A DNA stretch of 64,000 bases. Source: Scheffersomyces stipitis CBS 6054 (lineage: Eukaryota > Ascomycota > Pichiomycetes > Serinales > Debaryomycetaceae). The stretch lies in contig NC_009043.1 of the NCBI RefSeq assembly GCF_000209165.1, positions 1,550,001-1,614,000 on the forward strand. Reading direction: 5' to 3'. The position numbers and the translations under genes are program-made. The stretch's first letter is position 1. Each line of letters starts with the position of its first letter. This document shows positions 58,167-64,000 of this stretch, one piece after another. The notes under the pieces are model-generated. The model had not been told where the DNA came from, did no database searches, and saw only the letters and a program-made list of their open reading frames with translations.

Positions 58167-60578
58167 ATGGCTATGGTTCTTCTATCGGGTACCAACTCGT
58201 ATGTCTCGTCAGAGAACTTCTCGAACCATTCCCAGACCAACTACTACCATTCCCACCCCATGCCTTCGTCTGGATCATTGTCCCGAAGATCTGGAACTTC
58301 CAGAGACTCTCTCCTTACACCTTTTGACAGACCCCCTGTTTCTCCTGAAGTAGAACACAATCCCTTTGGTATTGTATTCAACACTCCAATTGCTCCTAAA
58401 CCGTTCATACAAAATCGAACCGAAGAATCCATTTTTGCATCTCGTCCAACGTTGGAAAGAGCCTCCTACAACCAAATTGAAGAAGCAATAATGCAAGGAA
58501 AGCATCCAGCCATAGGTTTCCATCCTACCAGACCTGTGAACCAAACGGTGACCGTCATTGACCAACTGTCTCTCAATCGTAATGGTTCCATAGTATCCAG
58601 ATCAGCACTCAAACACAGAAGCAGTATCAGAAGCAGGAATAAGATGGTGAGAAAGAATGAATTGCCTCTAGGGTATGATTCAGACGATAACGGCAGAATT
58701 AAGATCAACCGTTCAAAATCAGTAAAGTTCAAAAAGAAAAACAAGTTCATGAACTATCTCTTCCCTGTAAAGAGAAGGACCTCGCTCAAGTATTCGCCTT
58801 TGAAGTACACTTCAAAACCACTATTCTCTGAAAGAGAACAACTTCAACAATTCTTGGGTAACTTTACCTCTTCCGATTTGACCAAGGATGTGATACCTTT
58901 ACAAATGATGATGTTTAGTTACAAGAAACTATTAAAAGTATCACCAGAACTCAAAAGAGCTAGACAACTCTTTGAATTGGACGAACACGACAACTTCCAA
59001 CATTTTAATGCATATACCAAGAAGATCTCAGACCCAGCCACAGAACGCTCTAAAGTAACCCACAGACATACATATAGCAATATCGACTTCAACGAGATTG
59101 TGTACCAAAAGTACAAGAACCATGTGTTTTCGAAAAAGTTGGCCACTGTACCTAAACTTGAGGAGGAGTTCCCTAATGACATACATCTATTAAATAAGTT
59201 TGAAATCGATCAGATCAATAAGAAGCTTCTTCTTGAAGTATTACTCAGAAGAACCTTAGCTGCCAAAATTGGCTACAGGTTGCAGAAGAGTGAATATGTA
59301 TTCGCAACTACATCTTCTTCTTCTACGAGTACCTCAAATACAGACACTACTTCAAGATTTCCATCGTCTCAAGGAGAAAATGAAGGTAAACCAAAGGGAT
59401 CTCATGGTAAACACAAAAAGGAAAAAGACAATAAAAAAGACAAGCTGAAGGACCAAGGCTCAGATGAAAGTAGTAGTAGCAGAGAATCGGTTGACACCGA
59501 CGTCTTGATGAGACGGAATGCTTCATTGTATTCTGAGTTCCTTCCATCTCCTCAAATAAGCTATTCTTCTAATATATTTGGAGACTTCCAATTCCCTTCA
59601 CAAGCAGAAGGATATGAGCCTGTTCAAGATAGCGAATATATTCCATCGAGTAGGTTGATGCCACTTCCATTGAAAGGCTCTCTGCCAATCGGATCTCCAG
59701 AGCTGTTGTATGTTAACGACTTCAACAAGGCCTACCGCAACAAGTACAAGACCCGGAACAAGGTTGATCCCGTAGAAAATTTGTTCAGCTCCAACTTTCA
59801 GTTGATGCCAATTAACAGATCCATTGTAACATTGTCATCTTCCGGAAGTGACAAATTAGTGACACCAAACCCGACTTTCAGAGACAAGAACAACAGTTCT
59901 AGTAGTAAAGAGACATCGTCTTTGGCCAAAACCGATAATTCTCAACACGGAAAAAGGAAATACACGGACTCCACGGGCCATACGTCTTTCTTTCATAATA
60001 AGGAGACCTCTAGTGAAGACTCTTTGGACAAAAGTAGACAGAGCAAGCCTTCAACCAATTCGTCATTAATGGTACCTTCTCTGGTGCCCATAGTTGGATC
60101 TTCTACCCTTGCAACCAGTGTCGCACCAGCATCAATATTGCATTCTCCTCTTGGGCAACTATCATCACCACCATCCCTAGGCTACACTCAAATATCCCAG
60201 GCATATGGAGCATCGTATCCTCAGACTCCTGTCTCTATAAGCATCATAGAATCGTTAAACAAGAATGGACAAGTTACCAAACAGCTGACTACTTCGCAGA
60301 TCGTCCTCCAGACTCTGCCCGAGCACGAAGTCAATTCATTGAAGGGTTCCATTTCCATTGCTGGATCGAATGCTGCACTTTCTACTGTTTCCAATCCTAG
60401 CAGATACGCTACGCTGACTAAGAGTGACAGAAGGTCCCCATCCAAGTCAACAAACAGCAACGACAGTTTCCATTACCGTGAGAAATCATCGTTGCTGGTT
60501 CTTTCTATCGGTGCAGACAGAGGATTTGAAGAAAAGAGTCAAAGTAAAAAAGTAAAAGAAGTAAAGAAAGAAAAGTAA
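58167..60578 (+). CDS. Serine-rich basic fungal protein, unknown
   Basis: 803 aa, not recognised. Visible parts: Ser/Asn-rich N-terminus, a basic patch (about 140-215, RSALKHRSSIRSRNK, RSKSVKFKKKNKF, VKRRTSLKYSPLK), a helical, more ordered central section (about 215-395, containing LQMMMFSYKKLLKVSPELKRARQLFELDEHDNF and LLLEVLLRRTLAAKIGY), a Ser/Thr-rich linker with Lys/Asp clusters (about 400-450), then disordered Ser/Pro-rich sequence to a basic C-terminus (KKVKEVKKEK). No signal peptide, membrane helix or catalytic motif was found. Many RxxS and SP sites suggest phosphorylation control. The ordered middle may be a conserved yeast domain; a profile search there would be most informative. Confidence 0.8.
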   Translation: MAMVLLSGTNSYVSSENFSNHSQTNYYHSHPMPSSGSLSRRSGTSRDSLLTPFDRPPVSPEVEHNPFGIVFNTPIAPKPFIQNRTEESIFASRPTLERASYNQIEEAIMQGKHPAIGFHPTRPVNQTVTVIDQLSLNRNGSIVSRSALKHRSSIRSRNKMVRKNELPLGYDSDDNGRIKINRSKSVKFKKKNKFMNYLFPVKRRTSLKYSPLKYTSKPLFSEREQLQQFLGNFTSSDLTKDVIPLQMMMFSYKKLLKVSPELKRARQLFELDEHDNFQHFNAYTKKISDPATERSKVTHRHTYSNIDFNEIVYQKYKNHVFSKKLATVPKLEEEFPNDIHLLNKFEIDQINKKLLLEVLLRRTLAAKIGYRLQKSEYVFATTSSSSTSTSNTDTTSRFPSSQGENEGKPKGSHGKHKKEKDNKKDKLKDQGSDESSSSRESVDTDVLMRRNASLYSEFLPSPQISYSSNIFGDFQFPSQAEGYEPVQDSEYIPSSRLMPLPLKGSLPIGSPELLYVNDFNKAYRNKYKTRNKVDPVENLFSSNFQLMPINRSIVTLSSSGSDKLVTPNPTFRDKNNSSSSKETSSLAKTDNSQHGKRKYTDSTGHTSFFHNKETSSEDSLDKSRQSKPSTNSSLMVPSLVPIVGSSTLATSVAPASILHSPLGQLSSPPSLGYTQISQAYGASYPQTPVSISIIESLNKNGQVTKQLTTSQIVLQTLPEHEVNSLKGSISIAGSNAALSTVSNPSRYATLTKSDRRSPSKSTNSNDSFHYREKSSLLVLSIGADRGFEEKSQSKKVKEVKKEK

Positions 60579-60750
60579 AGGAATTATCATAAAAGGTTAG
60601 GACGTATTATTAGTAATTATGCACGGGAACATAGGTAGTTTTGTAGGTATGGTACACCTTTCTAGTATAATAAAGCACATTATAGTACAGAATAAATTAA
60701 AGCAGAGATTCTTCACGACATATACGCCATTGGTAACATGAACTCTTGAT

Positions 60751-62499
60751 TCACGAATTATATACCATTGGTAGCATGAACTCTCTGATTCTTTTAGCAG
60801 TCTCATCATCAGGCAACTCTTCAGACAAACCGGTATTGTTTCGAGTAGGGTAGTACGATTGGTCTAGAACATTGAGCATGAACAAGGGGATCTTGCCGTC
60901 TCTGACACCTTCACAGACGGTAAGCACTTCCTGTACACCTATGAGACCCGACTCGTGGAGATTGAGCAATCTGTTGAACCACTTCCGGTCCTTGATGTAG
61001 AAAGGAAGTGAGTCTCTTCCATTAGTTACAGGTGGAGAGTTGATGGCTGCGATGGCTGCAGTTGCCAAAGCATTCTCGAAATCCATTGTGTTGGACGTTG
61101 TGTCTTGGAGTGAGTTTCTAGACCTTTTGAGAGCTGGATCTACTGAGTCTTCGTCTGGGACCAGTTGTTGCTGTCCACTGACGTCTGGATCGGTATCATC
61201 CGTCAATGAGCCGAGAGACTTGGAAAATGGAAGCGAAATATCAGAAGGTATATCCGAATGGGTTCTCTTCTTGACAACAGACTGTTGCACCTGTTGAACC
61301 TGAACAGCCAGATTTACGGGTGCCATCTTGTGAGCTCTGGCTGGAACCAAAGGCTTGAAGTACTCAAGACTGGCTTCCTGGTAGTCGAACTTGGGGATGT
61401 CCGCGTAAAGATCTCCCAACCCTTCAGCGTACTTGGGATCTAGCCTGATGAGCAACGGCAAAACCTCATTATGGTAAACTGACATGTAGCGCAAGTTGTC
61501 GCTCAAGAAGAAGTCGTTAACAATCAAGTTGCCTTTGTTAAACGACTGGAGATGTGGAAGCAGAAGCGAATCGCTATACAACAACGACTTGACTTGTCTT
61601 TCATCAAGAATCAACGTACTGTTAGCATTGTCGATAACTTGGAACCGGCCCAATTCTGGATTCCACCGGTATGCGTAACTGGTAGCAGGTGCGTTTTTCT
61701 GGTGAAGCATCAAGTAGTACCAAATCTTATATCGGTGATGATTCACATTGAGCAAATGCTGCTGGCACGAGTATTTGGTATAAGTGGAATAGACTGTTTC
61801 TGGGTTGGCTGCACGCAACTGGCCCGTGACATAGGCCCATGCCTTTTTCGTCATCTCTGCCTCAGCTCCCTTGGGATAGCTGTGCACCACATCTGAAAGC
61901 AACTTGATGAGAAACTGGTCCATCTTAGGCGTCCATCTACGGTACTTCGAGTCGCGCGACTTGAGATCATACTCCGTGAGCTCAAACTCGGACTTTCCGA
62001 GTGGTATCTGCAGATACTGCTGTTGTTGCTGGTTCTGATGGTTTTGGTGAATTTGGTGATTCTGGTGATTTTGTTGGTTCAAATGGTTTTGATTAATTTG
62101 CTGCTGTGTATGTGTTTGCTGCTGCGCGTGCGTCTGTTGGTTCTGATGCGTTTGCTGATTCTGGTGAGCCTGTTGGTGGTTTTGCTGGTTGACATGGTGC
62201 TGCATCCGCAGGCCCAGGTTGGGGTGCTGCTGATTCGAATGAGTCTGATGCTGACTCTGGTGATGCTGGAGAATTGGTAGAGGCTGTTGCCTCAGAAGAA
62301 GCAGCATGTGGTGGGGGTCGTCGTGGTGAAGCTGGTTCTGGTTCGTGTGGTTTTGCTGGTTCAGGTTTTGATGGTTATGGGCCAGTTGTTGGTTCTGATG
62401 ACCCAGTTGCTGGCGCTGATGAGCTGAACTTTGTGCCGCAATCCGAAGAGCCTCAGCGTGCTCCACTATAGACTTCCTGAGACTATCCGGCGTCGACAT
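60751..62499 (-). CDS. Myb/SANT-like DNA-binding protein with Gln/His/Asn-rich N-terminus
   Basis: 582 aa from the ATG at 62499 (MSTPDSLRKSI); upstream in-frame codons are less likely. Residues about 25-170 are almost only Gln, His and Asn with Leu islands, typical of prion-like activation regions. A Myb/SANT-like domain follows at about 185-280 (RRWTPKMDQFLIKLLSDVV ... KKAWAYVTGQLRAANPETVYSTYTKYSCQQHLLNVNHHRYKIWYYLM), of the Myb_DNA-bind_3 type seen in fungal regulators. The C-terminal half is folded but unassigned, ending DDETAKRIREFMLPMVYNS. Candida has several such cell-type and filamentation regulators, none of which I can identify here. CAN-repeat codons make the antisense strand open; that frame is not a gene. 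Confidence 0.82.
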   Translation of the reverse strand: MSTPDSLRKSIVEHAEALRIAAQSSAHQRQQLGHQNQQLAHNHQNLNQQNHTNQNQLHHDDPHHMLLLLRQQPLPILQHHQSQHQTHSNQQHPNLGLRMQHHVNQQNHQQAHQNQQTHQNQQTHAQQQTHTQQQINQNHLNQQNHQNHQIHQNHQNQQQQQYLQIPLGKSEFELTEYDLKSRDSKYRRWTPKMDQFLIKLLSDVVHSYPKGAEAEMTKKAWAYVTGQLRAANPETVYSTYTKYSCQQHLLNVNHHRYKIWYYLMLHQKNAPATSYAYRWNPELGRFQVIDNANSTLILDERQVKSLLYSDSLLLPHLQSFNKGNLIVNDFFLSDNLRYMSVYHNEVLPLLIRLDPKYAEGLGDLYADIPKFDYQEASLEYFKPLVPARAHKMAPVNLAVQVQQVQQSVVKKRTHSDIPSDISLPFSKSLGSLTDDTDPDVSGQQQLVPDEDSVDPALKRSRNSLQDTTSNTMDFENALATAAIAAINSPPVTNGRDSLPFYIKDRKWFNRLLNLHESGLIGVQEVLTVCEGVRDGKIPLFMLNVLDQSYYPTRNNTGLSEELPDDETAKRIREFMLPMVYNS

Positions 62500-63538
62500 G
62501 GTGCCGTGGTGAAATAAGCCGGAAAACTGGAAGATGTATAAAAACAAATATTACCAAATGCTGTTTCACGGAGTTCACGACATCTTTTGAAGTTTACAGT
62601 GCAATTCTGCTGGTTGGTGTCACGCGTGACTCTGCACGTGATTTCGGATGATAGCAGGTGCTGAGCCCTGACGAGTGCTATTTGGGGCAACAAGTCACAG
62701 CAGCAGCAACTAGCTGGAACTGTACTTTAGTTGTTCAGAATGTGGAGGGAATATGAAAAATTCTTCAAGTTTCTTTGGCCAAATTTGGTGGCGGACTTCT
62801 TCAGCCAGTCGCTGCTTCGACTAAGTGAGCGTGCGTCTCTGTAAGGCCTTTTGCGCCAACTTTCCGTCGTACTCTGGGCTACTGCGAATTCAAAAAGGAG
62901 CTTCTCGTATCGACTGTCAATTCCACTGTCAAGTCTGATCCTCAGTCATGTTCGCCTTGCCACATGCTGACATCCATACTGGCCTCCACGCCGTATCCTC
63001 TTCGTATTCTGGTTCAGCAATCTCTGAACCCTGCACGTCTCATAATCTAATCTACAAAAATAATGAGTAGTCGAAGCACGTGATCTTGAGGCTTATACCA
63101 GCCAATGTCGTACATTTGTCCTAGAAAGTAGAGGTTTTAGCCACTAATAAGATGTAAACTATCATTCTGCGCACCTCTCTCTTTTGATTGTTCGAAATCT
63201 GGTTCCCAACATCTGTGATGTCTCCTCTGTCTTGCATTCTCTTCTCGCAAGAATTAGTCTTTATCTTTTTGCAAGTTGGCCTTGCTGCGAAAAAAACAAC
63301 GCTCCTGCATCATGCACAGTCTTTTTTGATCTGTCAGGGCTCTTTGCATCAAAGGAAACCAAAGTCAAGTAGAACCAAAATGACAATACCTGAAAGTACC
63401 ACAAAAATCTAAAATAATAAGAACTGATATCCATGTGGCGAATACCTGTTGAAAAAAAATGTTTAAGTTGTTCTATAGTGTGCTCAGTTTTCAGCTCTGT
63501 TTACCATTATGTCCATTTATTACTATACAATCTCAATA
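62500..63538. other. Upstream region of Myb/SANT gene, no gene seen
   Basis: 1 kb with CACGTG at 62635-62640 and 63077-63082. ORFs at 63184-63412 overlap in two frames and are not supported. Confidence 0.5.
62635..63082. promoter_or_regulatory. Two CACGTG sites
   Basis: CACGTG at 62635-62640 (about 135 bp before the Myb/SANT start) and 63077-63082. Candidate Cbf1-type sites. Confidence 0.35.
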
Positions 63539-64000
63539 TCACATCCGATTCAAGCCAAGTCTGCTGCTGCTAGCGCGTTTGGCAATACTCTTGCCGTCTT
63601 CATGGATATGGCCGAAGTAATCCTTCTTATTCTCCGTTGTACTGGAACTATGGCTGATTAACCGTTCTCCACCTTTTACTGACGCACCAGGATTGATGTT
63701 GAAGGTGCTATTATTGTTGCTGACTTCGTATTCGCTGTAATCTTTTAGTTTACGTTCAAGATTGTATTCTTCGTGTTTATCCTGAACCTTGGTGAACTTG
63801 TCCAACATTTCATAAATGCGCTTCCTCTTGATAGAGAGCTGGTTGCTGACTGCTGTGGCAGTAGTGCCAGGGCCTGGCGTGGGCACAGGGGTACTCAAGG
63901 GGATTCCAGTAGAAGCGGCTATACTGGCGGTGTTTATGTGTGAGATAGAGCCTAATCTGTTCTTAAGCGTAGTGAACGTAGATGATTGAGGTAATATCAT
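63539..64000 (-). CDS. Unknown protein reaching the right edge
   Basis: 153 codons from a Met (MILPQSSTFTTLK) that falls exactly on the window's last base; whether it is the true start or an internal Met of a longer gene cannot be told. A central basic-helical stretch (about 57-90, SIKRKRIYEMLDKFTKVQD) is the only ordered-looking part. The rest is Ser/Thr/Pro- and Asn-rich, ending in a basic segment (KSIAKRASSSRLGLNRM). The family is not recognised. Confidence 0.55.
   Translation of the reverse strand: MILPQSSTFTTLKNRLGSISHINTASIAASTGIPLSTPVPTPGPGTTATAVSNQLSIKRKRIYEMLDKFTKVQDKHEEYNLERKLKDYSEYEVSNNNSTFNINPGASVKGGERLISHSSSTTENKKDYFGHIHEDGKSIAKRASSSRLGLNRM

Noticed and set aside
62023..62471. 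Leu/Val-rich and Gly/Ala-rich frames opposite the Myb/SANT gene N-terminus
   Set aside because: By-products of CAN-repeat codons; the minus-strand gene has a DNA-binding domain and a proper ATG.

Overview
The window reads as nuclear DNA of a budding yeast, most probably a CTG-clade (Serinales) species of the Scheffersomyces (Pichia) stipitis type. Reasons: compact intron-poor genes, spliceosomal introns with GTATGT/GTAAGT donors and TACTAAC branch sites, clear yeast orthologues (RIM15, REX2, RTF1, SSY5, SYO1, TSR1, EOS1, RPS29, tropomyosin), Candida-type GPI cell-wall proteins, and a ribosomal-protein promoter with CACGTG and TTAGGGCT sites as described for Candida. CUG decoding cannot be proved from this window. 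No tRNA, rRNA, CRISPR array or intact transposon was found.

Layout: 0-6.3 kb holds a secreted protein cut by the left edge, a WW-domain protein, REX2, an EXPERA-domain membrane protein, and ACB1, a two-exon gene whose short first exon lies 0.4 kb from the rest. 6.9-11.8 kb is RIM15. 13.9-14.5 kb is a bZIP regulator of the Cys3/MetR/Zip1 type, with 2 kb of gene-free DNA on each side. 16.7-28.0 kb is the most unusual part: a double-Zn2Cys6 regulator, an FAD hydroxylase, an anion:cation-symporter-type MFS permease, an SDR reductase, an alpha/beta hydrolase and a second FAD hydroxylase. Two divergent pairs are included and related CGG-type sites occur in the promoters, so this looks like a catabolic or detoxification gene cluster.

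28.3-30 kb is RTF1. 31-39 kb has an oligopeptide transporter and the SPS-sensor protease SSY5 in divergent orientation, which suits amino-acid and peptide sensing and uptake. 39.4-42.3 kb has a small two-exon membrane protein and SYO1. 43.5-48.6 kb is a tandem trio of GPI-anchored wall proteins sharing an N-terminal domain but with different stalks. 49-52.4 kb is TSR1 head-to-head with RPS29, where RPS29 seems to have a 5'UTR intron. 53-64 kb holds EOS1, a two-exon tropomyosin, an unrecognised serine-rich basic protein, a Myb/SANT-like Gln/His/Asn-rich regulator, and a gene reaching the right edge.

Together TSR1, SYO1 and RPS29 form a ribosome-production theme with matching PAC/RRPE or Cbf1/Tbf1-type promoter sites. 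The 16.7-28 kb cluster is the best candidate for an undescribed system: import of a compound, two flavin hydroxylations, ester or lactone hydrolysis and carbonyl reduction under one local regulator.
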